From positions 186,001 to 250,000 of the forward strand of contig NZ_CAKPUG010000002.1 in NCBI RefSeq assembly GCF_934191625.1: a stretch of 64,000 nucleotides of DNA, in the 5' to 3' direction. Below are positions 25,803 through 34,475 of the stretch, piece after piece (positions within the stretch are counted from its first letter, which is position 1; each line of letters starts with the position of its first letter). The notes below the pieces were generated by a model. That model saw nothing but the letters and a program-made list of their open reading frames with translations. It was not told the origin of the DNA and ran no database searches. Origin of the DNA: an uncultured Lactococcus sp. GTDB taxonomy: Bacteria > Bacillota > Bacilli > Lactobacillales > Streptococcaceae. The translations under genes were made by a program, and so were the position numbers.

Positions 25803-28004
25803 TCAAATATATTTGGCAGTAAGCGAATCTGAACAATTTTTTAATCCTGCAGGTGGCCCTTCGAAAATTACCTTTCCACCTGCTGAACCCCCGTCTGGAC
25901 CTATATCAATGATCCAATCCGCCTGACGAATAATATCTAAATGATGTTCAATCACGACCAAGGTGTTCCCTTGTTCAACAAAATGATTCATAATCTTCAT
26001 CAGACGACTAATATCCGACAGGTGCAGTCCTGTTGATGGTTCATCTAGGATAAACAGATTACCTTTTTGATAAAACTCATTAGCTAATTTCAAGCGTTGA
26101 CGTTCACCGCCAGATAAAGTACTCGTTGGCTGTCCCAACGACAGATAACCAAGCCCTACTTCGTCCATAGCTTTTATCTTTTTCTTAATGGCAGGTACAG
26201 CCTTGAAAAAGTCTAACGCTTCTTCGATAGTTAAATCCAATACTTCAGTAATATCTTTTCCTTGATACTTAAAGGCGAGAGCTTCTGACTTATATCGTTT
26301 CCCCTGACAAACTTCACAGGTTTGTTTCACTGTTTCCATAAATGCTAAGTTAGACTCAATATAACCTCTACCTTCGCAAGCGGAGCAAGCTCCTTCAGAG
26401 TTGTAGCTGAAAAGACTTGGTTTAACTTCGTTCACTTTGGCAAAGGCTTTTCTGATATTATCCATGATCCCGATAAAAGTCGCGGGATTAGAACGGCTGG
26501 TGGCAGCCAAACTGGCTTGAGTCACCATGATAGCTTCTGGATAAGCCGCTCTTAAAGAATGCTCTACAAGTGTTGATTTTCCTGAGCCAGCTACACCGGT
26601 CAAAACGGTGAGAAGACCTTGAGGAATATCAAGGTGTTCATTTTTAAGGTTATTAGCATTTGAAACTTCTCCTTGATAAAAGTGAAGCGCTTGCCTTGGT
26701 TGTTCATTAACAGTTGTCATTTGCGAAAGGTATTTCCCTGTTAAACAATCAGACTGAAGGAGCTGCTCATAGCTTCCTTCAAACATAATTTCACCGCCAT
26801 GAACTCCAGCTGCAGGGCCAACTTCTACCACCCAATCAGCAATCTTGATAACATCTGGATCATGCTCAATTATAAGAACAGTGTTTCCTTTATCTCGTAA
26901 CTTTGTAAAGATACTATTAATGCGAGCAACATCTCTTGGATGCAGGCCAACAGAGGGTTCATCAAAAATATAAAGCATATCCGAGAGAGCATTATTTAAA
27001 TGCTTTACTAATTTTACACGCTGAGACTCACCGCCAGATAAAGTCGTTGTTTCTCGATCAAGACTGAGATAACCTAATCCAAGTTCGATCAGATGATCAA
27101 TCTGTTGTTTGAGGTGCTCAGTTCCCTCAAGTGATGAAAGCACACCACTTAAGTCTGTCAGTTCCATACTCATCAAATCCGCAAAGCTATACCCGGACCA
27201 ACGTACTGCTAGCGTTTCTTGGTTTAAGCGTTTTCCTTGGCAAACTGGGCAAAGTGCTTCATGAGTGTAAGTCGCAAGTGTTTTTTGAGCACCTGCAGAC
27301 AACTCCCCGTCTTTCTGTAAAAAGCTACGATTAAACTTGTCTACTATACCCTCATATGTCAGATTGTATTCACCCATTTTGATTTTGCCAACTTCTTTAC
27401 CATGATAAAGGCGCTCCAGCTCTTCTTCTGTATAGTCCTTCAATAATTTATCACCATCAAAAAGGCCATTGTCCACATACATTTTGACAATTTTTTGATA
27501 TGGCTTAAAAAGGACTGCCCCTTTATTAAGCGAGCACTCTTTATCAATAAAAAGCTCCATTTTTAACTCTAATTTTTTACCAATACCTTGACATTCTGGA
27601 CACATGCCCGCTGGAAGATTAAAGGAAAAATGGTCTACACCAAGTTGAGGATTTCCTCCCTCTGCAAAAAGTTGACGCATAACAGGGGCAATATCGGTGA
27701 TTGTCCCAAGAGTAGAGCGAGCATTACCACCTAAAGTTCTTTGGTCAATCACAATAGAAGCCGGAAGGTTTTCAATCCGCTCAACATCAGGGCGCTCATA
27801 CTTGGGTAGAAACTGTCGAACAAATGCTGGCAAAGTTTCATTTAAGAGGCGCTGTGATTCATCGGCAAGTGTATCGAAAACAAGGCTCGATTTGCCAGAA
27901 CCTGAAACTCCGGTAAAAACAGTAATCTTTTTCTTGGGGATTTCAAGCGATACATTCTTTAAATTATTGACTTTATCCGCAATGACACGAATCGTATCAG
28001 TCAT
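25803..28004 (-). CDS. UvrA-like ABC ATPase (short, UvrA2/DrrC type)
   Basis: 733-aa twin-ATPase protein related to excinuclease subunit UvrA, which is about 940 aa. Both modules are present: Walker A GVSGSGKSSL and GVAGSGKSTL, two LSGGE signatures, and Cys4 zinc sites (CPECQGIG/CPVCQGKR and CSACEGRG/CEVCQGKR). The UvrB-binding and insertion regions are reduced, as in UvrA paralogues implicated in drug tolerance. ATG at 28004 with AAGGAG is preferred to upstream starts. It is co-transcribed with DsrE. The DNA-repair role is uncertain. Confidence 0.88.
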   Translation of the reverse strand: MTDTIRVIADKVNNLKNVSLEIPKKKITVFTGVSGSGKSSLVFDTLADESQRLLNETLPAFVRQFLPKYERPDVERIENLPASIVIDQRTLGGNARSTLGTITDIAPVMRQLFAEGGNPQLGVDHFSFNLPAGMCPECQGIGKKLELKMELFIDKECSLNKGAVLFKPYQKIVKMYVDNGLFDGDKLLKDYTEEELERLYHGKEVGKIKMGEYNLTYEGIVDKFNRSFLQKDGELSAGAQKTLATYTHEALCPVCQGKRLNQETLAVRWSGYSFADLMSMELTDLSGVLSSLEGTEHLKQQIDHLIELGLGYLSLDRETTTLSGGESQRVKLVKHLNNALSDMLYIFDEPSVGLHPRDVARINSIFTKLRDKGNTVLIIEHDPDVIKIADWVVEVGPAAGVHGGEIMFEGSYEQLLQSDCLTGKYLSQMTTVNEQPRQALHFYQGEVSNANNLKNEHLDIPQGLLTVLTGVAGSGKSTLVEHSLRAAYPEAIMVTQASLAATSRSNPATFIGIMDNIRKAFAKVNEVKPSLFSYNSEGACSACEGRGYIESNLAFMETVKQTCEVCQGKRYKSEALAFKYQGKDITEVLDLTIEEALDFFKAVPAIKKKIKAMDEVGLGYLSLGQPTSTLSGGERQRLKLANEFYQKGNLFILDEPSTGLHLSDISRLMKIMNHFVEQGNTLVVIEHHLDIIRQADWIIDIGPDGGSAGGKVIFEGPPAGLKNCSDSLTAKYI

Positions 28005-28098
28005 CGTTTTCTCCTTTTTCATAACATCCATAGTCATGAGGAAAGGACGTGCCAATCCTAGTCTATTTTGTAAATTTTTTAAGCTTAAGACTAACTAG

Positions 28099-28773
28099 TT
28101 ATTCAAGGCCAACCTTGTAACGATAGTCATAATCTGTAGCTCCACGATTATAGGGTGCTGATACAAGTACAGCTTTTGTACGTACCTTATGATTCTTAAT
28201 GGCTGCAATTGTTTCCGGTTTGTCATCATAGAACCAGTCAATATCCAATCCGATAATTAGGGGCAATTTTTCTTCAGTAAAATAAATTTTGTCATAATAA
28301 ATACCAAATCGATTAAGCGATTCAATCGTTTCTTTAGCATAAGAAACATGACGGGCTGTAATCAGTACTATTTCTGCTCCATTCAAATGTTCTTCTGCTA
28401 AATCTTCTACCATCTTACGATTGGGTGTACTCTCCCTTATAATTTTTCGCTGGATAGCTTCGTCCATCGTTGCATAATAGATTAATTCATAGTCAATAGC
28501 TTCCATCGTTTCGATATTTAAGTCAGTACCTAACTTTAGATTGGTACATTCGATAGCTTTCTTCATAGAAAAAATTACCCCATCAAGATCATAGCCCATC
28601 ACTTTACGACGCGGAAGATAACGCACTTGACCCGTTTCGTCACGTAAAAACTGCATGGTAACATTAACCCCCTCGATCTCTTCCCCTGGCAATTGGTGTT
28701 GCGGCGCTAACTTAGATTCTTCCACAAGTAAAGTAAGTAAGTCTTCCTTGGGCAAATCGTATTTATCAATCAT
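28099..28773 (-). CDS. 5'-deoxynucleotidase-like HAD protein (NT5C family)
   Basis: 224-aa protein with a central HAD-superfamily domain of the 5'(3')-deoxyribonucleotidase type. Motif I is YDLDGV, with the nucleophile and acid aspartates two residues apart; motif II is in VLITARH; the acidic pair of motif IV is in FYDDKPE. It would dephosphorylate (deoxy)nucleoside monophosphates. About 55 N-terminal residues precede the HAD core and are unassigned. AAGGAAT precedes the ATG. Confidence 0.8.
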   Translation of the reverse strand: MIDKYDLPKEDLLTLLVEESKLAPQHQLPGEEIEGVNVTMQFLRDETGQVRYLPRRKVMGYDLDGVIFSMKKAIECTNLKLGTDLNIETMEAIDYELIYYATMDEAIQRKIIRESTPNRKMVEDLAEEHLNGAEIVLITARHVSYAKETIESLNRFGIYYDKIYFTEEKLPLIIGLDIDWFYDDKPETIAAIKNHKVRTKAVLVSAPYNRGATDYDYRYKVGLE

Positions 28774-28883
28774 ATTTATTCCTTCTTATATTTGAGACAG
28801 TTTTTATTATAAATCTAGTATAACAAAAATATATTTTCTTTCGCAGAAATACAAGGGAATGGTTTTGCTAAAATCTCCATAAA

Positions 28884-28908
28884 AAAAACAGCCTCTAAGG
28901 GCTGTTTT
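28884..28908 (-). terminator. rplJ-rplL terminator
   Basis: AAAAACAGCC / GGCTGTTTTT perfect 10-bp stem, five-base loop, long T run on the minus strand, about 50 bases after the rplL stop. Confidence 0.9.
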
Positions 28909-28957
28909 TGGGAAGCTAATCCAAGTGGATGCTTCCATCTAAATTGCACTTAAATGA

Positions 28958-29323
28958 TTATTTAAGTGTGATTGAAGCACCAGCTTCTTCCAATTTAGCT
29001 TTGATTTCTTCAGCTTCTGCAGTTGCAACGCCTTCTTTGATCATTGTTGGTGCGCCATCAACGAGTTCTTTAGCTTCTTTCAAGCCAAGACCAGTGATTT
29101 CACGAACAGCTTTGATTGTAGCAACTTTTTTGTCGCCTGCTGCTGTCAATTCAACGTCAAATGAATCTTTTTCTGCTGCAGCTTCGCCACCAGCAGCTGC
29201 TACTGCTACAGGAGCAGCTGCAGTTACGTCAAATTTTTCTTCGATTGCTTTAACGAGCTCAGAGAGTTCGAGGATTGTTGCTGTTTCAAGTTCAGCAACG
29301 ATGTTTTCAATGTTCAATGCCAT
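28958..29323 (-). CDS. rplL: 50S ribosomal protein L7/L12
   Basis: 121-aa stalk protein that recruits translation factors to the ribosome. N-terminal dimerisation domain ([20 protein letters not shown]), alanine-rich hinge, and C-terminal factor-binding domain with [17 protein letters not shown]. It follows rplJ in the usual order and the intergenic gap of 79 bases is normal. GGAGAAT precedes the ATG. Confidence 0.98.
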   Translation of the reverse strand: MALNIENIVAELETATILELSELVKAIEEKFDVTAAAPVAVAAAGGEAAAEKDSFDVELTAAGDKKVATIKAVREITGLGLKEAKELVDGAPTMIKEGVATAEAEEIKAKLEEAGASITLK

Positions 29324-29402
29324 TTTTGATTCTCCTAGTAAATTTTAGTTTATTGCGTAAATCCGCCGATATAATAGTTGCTTACTATTATTCCATATGG
29401 AA

Positions 29403-29918
29403 TTAAGCAGCTGATTCTTCTTTTTCTGCAACAGCTTTGACTGCGAGAGCCACGTTGCGGACAGGTGCTTGAAGCACTGAAAGAAGCATAGAAAGAAGTC
29501 CGTCGCGGCTTGGAAGAGATGCAATAGCTGCAACTTCTTCTTTGCTTGTAACTTTTCCTTCGATAACACCAGCTTTGATTTCAAGTTTGTCTGCTGTTTT
29601 AGCAAACTCGCTCAAAATTTTAGCAGGCGCAATAGCATCTTCGTTTGAGATAGCTACTACTGATGGGCCTACGAAGCTGTCGTTCAAACCTTCGAGTCCA
29701 GCTTTTTCAGCTGCACGACGCAAGATTGAGTTTTTAACAACTTTGAATTCCACACCGGCTTCACGCAACTCTTTACGAAGTTGAGTGTCTTGTTCTACAG
29801 TTAAACCACGTGAGCTCGCAACAACGATAGATGTCGCAGCTTCGAATTTTTCTGCAAATACGTCAACCAACTCAGCTTTCTTAGCAATAGTTGCTTCGTT
29901 TACTTTGTAATCGCTCAT
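29403..29918 (-). CDS. rplJ: 50S ribosomal protein L10
   Basis: 171-aa protein that anchors L7/L12 dimers to 23S rRNA at the stalk base. [20 protein letters not shown] and [17 protein letters not shown] are typical; the C-terminal helix ([14 protein letters not shown] onward) binds L7/L12. First gene of the rplJ-rplL unit, behind an L10 leader. GGAGGT precedes the ATG. Confidence 0.98.
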   Translation of the reverse strand: MSDYKVNEATIAKKAELVDVFAEKFEAATSIVVASSRGLTVEQDTQLRKELREAGVEFKVVKNSILRRAAEKAGLEGLNDSFVGPSVVAISNEDAIAPAKILSEFAKTADKLEIKAGVIEGKVTSKEEVAAIASLPSRDGLLSMLLSVLQAPVRNVALAVKAVAEKEESAA

Positions 29919-29939
29919 TTGTTTACCTCCATTTTATTT

Positions 29940-30079
29940 TGTTCGTAAGAATTTTTACAAATAAAAATCCCCACGACCAAAAGACATAGAGAGTTCAATC
30001 ATTGTTTAAAATGTTTGTCCTCGGTTGGATGCTTATGACTTACGTCCCCAACTGTCTTCGGTCAGTCCTTTTCAGAACT
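29940..30079 (-). ncRNA. L10 leader (autoregulatory rplJ 5' UTR)
   Basis: The minus-strand leader contains GGACTGACCGAAGACAGTTG, GGGGACGTAAG and a GGTCGTGGGGATTTTTATTT end, matching the Firmicute L10-leader pattern that binds L10(L7/L12)4 to limit its own synthesis. Confidence 0.85.
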
Positions 30080-30085
30080 TATATT

Positions 30086-30114
30086 AGTATATCAGATGTT
30101 AAAAAAAAATGCAA
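30086..30114 (-). promoter_or_regulatory. rplJ promoter
   Basis: TTGCAT (30114-30109), 17-bp spacer containing a T run, TATACT (30091-30086) with extended TG. Starts transcription near 30079. Confidence 0.8.
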
Positions 30115-30210
30115 GGGGAAATTAAGAAAAAAACAAAAAAATGACCATTGCCGAAGTCAAGATCATTTTTATCTTTTTATTGAGCCTTAGTTATAGGCTT
30201 TATTTTCTGT

Positions 30211-30795
30211 TTAAGCGTTAATAAATTTGATGGCTTTCGATCCACGGAGGGCCCAGTAGAGTAAAGCAAAGCTCCCTGCAAAAATGAGACCCTGAAGGAT
30301 ATTAAAGACAACAACAGCTCCAATATAGGCTGAAATACCACCAGGAAACATTGTTGCAATATCAAAATTAGCAAACATAGCGTAAAGTGGAATTGCGTAT
30401 ACATAGTTAAGAATCACCATTACTGCTGTTATTGCCAATGTTCCGGATATGGTTGCCATAATGTAATGACGTAAGCTAAATTTGTGGCGGAGAAAGAACC
30501 AAAGCACCAGCACAAAGACAGTAACTGCTACAATGTTCATTGGTAAGCCAATATAGGTATTCACTCCATCGCTATTTAAAAGCAACCACAAAAGTGAACG
30601 AATAATAAGAATGGCAAAAGCACTACTTAAGCCGAGCATGAATAATCCAATCAAAATTGGCAAGATCGTAAAATCAATCTTTAAGAAGCTTGCACTTGGC
30701 ACCAAAGGAAATTGGAACATGGGGTAGGACAGTACAAAAGAAATTGCACTGAGCATTGCGATAAGTGTGAGTCGACGTGTTTTTGAATTTGACAC
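30211..30795 (-). CDS. ribU: Riboflavin ECF transporter S component
   Basis: 194-aa six-helix substrate-binding subunit of the energy-coupling-factor riboflavin importer; it needs the shared EcfA/A'/T module encoded elsewhere. RRLTLIAMLSAISFVLSYPM starts the first helix with the family basic-alanine pattern, and KIDFTILPILIGLF and GLPMNIVAV are S-component signatures. GTG at 30795 is chosen because TTGGAGG lies seven bases upstream; a longer open frame runs into the riboswitch. Control by the FMN riboswitch confirms the substrate. Confidence 0.93.
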   Translation of the reverse strand: MSNSKTRRLTLIAMLSAISFVLSYPMFQFPLVPSASFLKIDFTILPILIGLFMLGLSSAFAILIIRSLLWLLLNSDGVNTYIGLPMNIVAVTVFVLVLWFFLRHKFSLRHYIMATISGTLAITAVMVILNYVYAIPLYAMFANFDIATMFPGGISAYIGAVVVFNILQGLIFAGSFALLYWALRGSKAIKFINA

Positions 30796-30803
30796 GAAAA
30801 AAC

Positions 30804-30839
30804 CTCCAAAATAGAAAAAAATATTTCTTCGTTTTGAAG
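30804..30839 (-). promoter_or_regulatory. Possible RBS-sequestering stem of ribU
   Basis: CUUCAAAA (30839-30832) can pair with UUUUGGAG (30811-30804), which contains the ribU ribosome site, allowing one G-U pair. No strong terminator is seen between the aptamer and ribU, so the switch may act on translation. Confidence 0.45.
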
Positions 30840-30899
30840 GGAGTTTTTTGAATATTTGCGAAAACTGACACAACTCAAAAAGAGCCGGTCTTATTTCTT

Positions 30900-31008
30900 A
30901 TTCTTCTCCCATCCAGACTTTACTGTCGGTTGTGGAATTTCACCACATCAAGCTTTACAGCTTCGCGGACTTTAACCGCCGGTCCCGAATTTCACGGTGC
31001 CCTGAAGA
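30900..31008 (-). ncRNA. FMN riboswitch (RFN element)
   Basis: The minus strand carries the RFN landmarks in order: CAGGGCACCGTGAAATTC, GGGACCGGCGGT, AGTCCGCGA, GATGTGGTGAAATTCC, ACAACCGACAGTAAAGTCTG and GATGGGAGAAGA. It senses FMN and should switch ribU off when flavin is plentiful. Confidence 0.96.
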
Positions 31009-31015
31009 TAAGTTT

Positions 31016-31045
31016 ATTATATCACAAAAAATAATATTTGGTCAA
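31016..31045 (-). promoter_or_regulatory. ribU/riboswitch promoter
   Basis: TTGACC (31045-31040), 18-bp spacer, TATAAT (31021-31016) with extended TG, just before the aptamer. Confidence 0.8.
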
Positions 31046-31047
31046 AA

Positions 31048-31069
31048 AAAAGCACCTTAATGTACTTTT
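31048..31069 (-). terminator. Terminator of the coiled-coil protein gene
   Basis: AAAAGUAC and GUGCUUUU form an 8-bp stem (one G-U pair), then a T run on the minus strand. It overlaps the ribU promoter edge. Confidence 0.65.
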
Positions 31070-31104
31070 TTGTTTACTCTTTTATTGAGGCGGATAACTA
31101 TTCT

Positions 31105-31551
31105 TTAAACATCATTTCTAAATCGTCTTTGCTTCTCTTGAATTTTCTTGTCCAACTTTGAGCAGTCCTTATTGTTCATGCGTAGACGACAACGTTTAAA
31201 TTCTAGTTCTGCCAACTGACGTTTGATTCGTTCTCGTTTTGCAGCACTAAACTCATCTTTTTTAACATATTCTAGTTTTTGGAGCATGAGCTCTCTTTTC
31301 TCGTCTAAAGCTTCAAGATGACGTTCGATGTTCTCGCGTGAGATAGTATCAGTTTGATTTGGGAGAGTACTTTCTAAAGCATCTTTTTTATTTTTAATTT
31401 CAGTTAACTGGGCTTCAATTTTTTTGATTTTATCTTTTTTTGATAAACTCATAAAAGCATTCATCTCTTGTGCTTCCTTATCTTCATTATCATCTTCAAG
31501 ATAAGTCTTTCGAAGCTGTTTTAAGCGTTCTTCAAAAGTCAGTTCAGTCAT
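31105..31551 (-). CDS. Coiled-coil protein of unknown function
   Basis: 148-aa highly charged, almost wholly helical protein with long heptad stretches (about 40-65 and 75-145), no signal peptide and no membrane segment. Two cysteines lie near the C-terminus (FKRCRLRMNNKDCSKLD). I do not recognise the family. AAAGGACGAG precedes the ATG. It lies downstream of the EAL-like gene on the same strand, 143 bases away, with its own terminator, so it may or may not belong to the c-di-GMP operon. Confidence 0.7.
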   Translation of the reverse strand: MTELTFEERLKQLRKTYLEDDNEDKEAQEMNAFMSLSKKDKIKKIEAQLTEIKNKKDALESTLPNQTDTISRENIERHLEALDEKRELMLQKLEYVKKDEFSAAKRERIKRQLAELEFKRCRLRMNNKDCSKLDKKIQEKQRRFRNDV

Positions 31552-31694
31552 TTATGTACTCGTCCTTTATTCATTGATTATTGTCTGAGATGCACCATAT
31601 TTTTTTAAAATCGTTTTGCTCAAACCTATTCTACTCTTTTTCCTAAATAATGCAACTTTCAAGCACCAATATAAGTAAAAAAAAATAGAACAAG

Positions 31695-32492
31695 CTATTT
31701 CTCGTAATGAGGCTTGTCTATAAAATAACCTTGTCGATTGTCGATTTTTAATTTATCGGCTAAATCAATGCCTTCTCTATCCTCAACCTCAGTGATATCG
31801 ATATTCTTATTTTTTTCTCTGATTAAACGTACCCAATCGCCCATGTTGAGATCAAACCACTCAGAATCACTTTTCTTTTGAAATTTAGATAGAGGAATTT
31901 TCACACCATAGATATCATTCAAAAGCCATTTAATTTTGTTAAAGTATTTTTTACTTGGCTCAACTTTTTCAAGAATAACATGAACACCAATATCTTGACT
32001 TAATTTTAAATTCTTTTTAATTCTGGATTTCAAAATCCAACCAATTTTGTCTGTCAGCTCCACATTAATTTCAATTCGCAGCTCCATTGGATAACATTCC
32101 CCTTTCATCCAGCGAATGAAATATTCATAACGTGGATCCGCCAGTTGTTGCAGACTGATGTTAATTGCTAAAAATTGTGATGGATAGTTTATTTTCACGA
32201 AACTTTTATGAAGTAGATGAATCACTTCACGTAAAGTAAACTTATCAATATCATCTGGAAAAACCCATTCTTGTTTTTCTACATCAAACTTCCGGAGCAG
32301 TGCTTCTAGTCCAGATTTTTCTCCTTTATTATCAATAATTGTCTGAAAGTAAAACGTATAGTTCTCAGCATCTTCCATTGTTTTAGGATAAATTCTATTT
32401 TGACGTTTTGCCCAAATATAGCTGGTTATAACCCCTAGCAAGCAGAGAATAATAAAAATTATTGTCAACAGTACCATTACATCTAAAAGCAT
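31695..32492 (-). CDS. Membrane-anchored degenerate EAL-domain protein
   Basis: 265-aa protein with one N-terminal membrane helix (about 5-27) and an EAL fold. Conserved parts can be aligned: EALLR at 63-67, AINIS for the metal asparagine, KIPLSKF for the lysine strand, and QGYFIDKP at the end. The DDFG metal loop is replaced (HVILEKVE) and the EIxE segment is altered (IEINVEL), so c-di-GMP hydrolysis is unlikely and a ligand-sensing role is more probable. It follows the glycosyltransferase by three bases, last in the cluster. Confidence 0.82.
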   Translation of the reverse strand: MLLDVMVLLTIIFIILCLLGVITSYIWAKRQNRIYPKTMEDAENYTFYFQTIIDNKGEKSGLEALLRKFDVEKQEWVFPDDIDKFTLREVIHLLHKSFVKINYPSQFLAINISLQQLADPRYEYFIRWMKGECYPMELRIEINVELTDKIGWILKSRIKKNLKLSQDIGVHVILEKVEPSKKYFNKIKWLLNDIYGVKIPLSKFQKKSDSEWFDLNMGDWVRLIREKNKNIDITEVEDREGIDLADKLKIDNRQGYFIDKPHYEK

Positions 32493-32495
32493 AGT

Positions 32496-33827
32496 TTATC
32501 CTTTCTTTAAGCTCTTCCTTGTAGGACTAATCCAAGCACCAGCGTGTTCATTTTTGCCAAAGCAAGCCTTCATGGCTGGTATGAAAGTCGTGATTATTGT
32601 TATTGGATTTACCATCCAGAAAAATAACATATAAAGGGGGGCAAAAATAAAATATTTAAATTTTTGTCCCTTACTGTCCAAGATTAAAGCTGCTAAAAGT
32701 TGCAGAGTTCCCGCTATGAGCTCAAAGGTTACAAAGATAAAGGACATTGCAAACCCATGCCAAAGACGCTCATAATTGCCTACCAAAAGAAAATAGAGCA
32801 TAGCCACGATAAATATAATGGACGTAATGAAAAAGAAGAAAGACCAAATGATGGAAAAAGTCGTATCAATAAACATTGACAGAACGTAGCGGTACTTTAT
32901 AGGGTGTAAGATAAACTTAAGCGAATTTGTAAACCACACTTCAGTTCCTCCCTGAGCCCAGCGTTTTCTTTGTTTGTAAAGCTGCGAGAGAGTTTCTGGC
33001 ACATTCATATGGAAGATAATATCCGGCGCAAATCGTGGTGTCACGCCGTACATCAAGTGATCCCAGGCGATACTAATATCTTCTGTACTTCGGTCTTGTC
33101 TAAAACCGCCAACATCAATTAGAAACTGCTTTTTATACATAGTATTCGCACCACTATATGAGTACATAGAATCATTAATCGCCGTTTGGCTTCTTTTAAT
33201 GACTCCAACAATACTTGAAAATTCAACTGTTTGTGATTTACCCATTATAGTTGTCCGATTCTGTACATCCATATTGGCTGTAACCGCAGCTGTATTGACA
33301 TCAATTTCACTCATGAAATAGTTCATATATTTCATAAGAGCATCTCTTTCAGGAATTGTATCCGCATCATTACTTAAAATATATTCGCCTTTAGCAAAAT
33401 AAGTACCGATATTAAAACCATGTGCTTTTCCTTGATTCTTCAAGATATTAATGACACGCAGTTTATCGTACTTCTCTTGTAAGTTTTGGAGAATAGACAA
33501 AGTTTGATCGGTACTGCCATCATTAATCACTAAAATTTCATAATTACTATAATTGAGCATTGTTGCTAAGTACTCAATCGTTTCCTCAATCATAACTTCT
33601 TCATTATGTGCGGGAATCATAATCGTAATCATCGGTTGCTCATCAGGTGTTAACTCAACAAAATTCGTCTCTTTCCTCCCTTTTTTCAGGAAACGGTAGC
33701 TTAAAGAACCAAAAAACCAAAATAAAGCTCCAATGACGGGATAAAGGCAAAGAATTATTAAACACACGGTGATTACCATTTGCAAACCGCTGTCTGATGT
33801 AAACATCTGGCCGAAAATATCAGATAT
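32496..33827 (-). CDS. Processive GT2 glycosyltransferase, PgaC/IcaA-like
   Basis: 443-aa membrane glycosyltransferase that would polymerise and export a beta-linked polysaccharide. N-terminal membrane helix, GT-A domain (about 60-300) and three or four C-terminal helices. Catalytic motifs are complete: NDGSTD, SNDADT, STEDIS and QRKRW. The overall pattern resembles poly-N-acetylglucosamine synthases rather than BcsA, since no PilZ domain is present. ATG at 33827 with GAGGAGG is preferred to the one at 33845; it overlaps the preceding gene by eight bases. Confidence 0.9.
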   Translation of the reverse strand: MSDIFGQMFTSDSGLQMVITVCLIILCLYPVIGALFWFFGSLSYRFLKKGRKETNFVELTPDEQPMITIMIPAHNEEVMIEETIEYLATMLNYSNYEILVINDGSTDQTLSILQNLQEKYDKLRVINILKNQGKAHGFNIGTYFAKGEYILSNDADTIPERDALMKYMNYFMSEIDVNTAAVTANMDVQNRTTIMGKSQTVEFSSIVGVIKRSQTAINDSMYSYSGANTMYKKQFLIDVGGFRQDRSTEDISIAWDHLMYGVTPRFAPDIIFHMNVPETLSQLYKQRKRWAQGGTEVWFTNSLKFILHPIKYRYVLSMFIDTTFSIIWSFFFFITSIIFIVAMLYFLLVGNYERLWHGFAMSFIFVTFELIAGTLQLLAALILDSKGQKFKYFIFAPLYMLFFWMVNPITIITTFIPAMKACFGKNEHAGAWISPTRKSLKKG

Positions 33828-34350
33828 CATAAGTATCCTCCTCATCTTTTCCCAGTACTTTTGAAAGTTCGTCGTTTTTCAAATTCTTTTCTGGTAGGAC
33901 TTCAAAATATTTAACATTGTGACGGAATTCTTCTTCGCCGAAGCGGTCCGCCATAAATTTCTTTCCTCTTTTTCTTCGCTCAATACTGGAGACCGAATCA
34001 AATGTAGGCCATTTTTCAATGACCGATTCCCTTCGATTATTTTGAATAATTGTCATGCTCGCTGCATAAGTAAAGGTGATGATTACACAAAAAGCAAGTA
34101 AAATCAATAAAAACTTAATTTCCAATACACCCTCAGAATATTTCCAAAAGGCAATGCCGTACTTCCCTTTTGAAGTTGCATATAAAAATGACGCTATGGT
34201 AATAAAGGTCGGGACGATGAAACAAACCCAGCCTAAAAGAGCGATTAGTAGTTGCTTGATTTTCAAAAACCAATGACCTTTTTCAAAAAACAAATCAGAA
34301 TAACTATAATTTTCTTCGGTTTGTTCTTTATTTAATTTTTCCTCTTGCAA
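33820..34350 (-). CDS. Two-helix membrane protein, PgaD-like accessory subunit
   Basis: 176-aa protein with two membrane helices (about 30-52 and 75-98), a charged N-terminus and an approximately 75-residue cytoplasmic tail rich in basic residues and glutamate. No sequence family is certain, but size, topology and its position directly before a PgaC-like synthase match PgaD-type subunits, which join PgaC to bind c-di-GMP. The start is TTG at 34350, with AAGGAG nine bases before it. Its stop overlaps the glycosyltransferase start, so expression is coupled. Confidence 0.7.
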   Translation of the reverse strand: MQEEKLNKEQTEENYSYSDLFFEKGHWFLKIKQLLIALLGWVCFIVPTFITIASFLYATSKGKYGIAFWKYSEGVLEIKFLLILLAFCVIITFTYAASMTIIQNNRRESVIEKWPTFDSVSSIERRKRGKKFMADRFGEEEFRHNVKYFEVLPEKNLKNDELSKVLGKDEEDTYDI

Positions 34351-34456
34351 TATATAATACTCCTTTAATAAAAAAGTACACCCTAATTTTACCTACAACT
34401 TTAGTATACTTAAAAATAAACTTAAAACAAAATAAAATAAAATAGACAAAAAAAAG

Positions 34457-34475
34457 AGAAAAATCAATTTTTTCT
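34457..34475 (-). terminator. Weak terminator after the cyclase gene
   Basis: AGAAAAA / TTTTTCT stem overlapping the stop codon, then T8 on the minus strand. Partial readthrough would still serve the downstream genes, since 124 bases with only a weak promoter-like TATACT (34402-34407) follow. Confidence 0.5.

Noticed and set aside
28929-29348. 139-codon plus-strand frame opposite rplL
   Set aside because: Ala/Ser-rich mirror of the biased rplL codons; no ribosome site.
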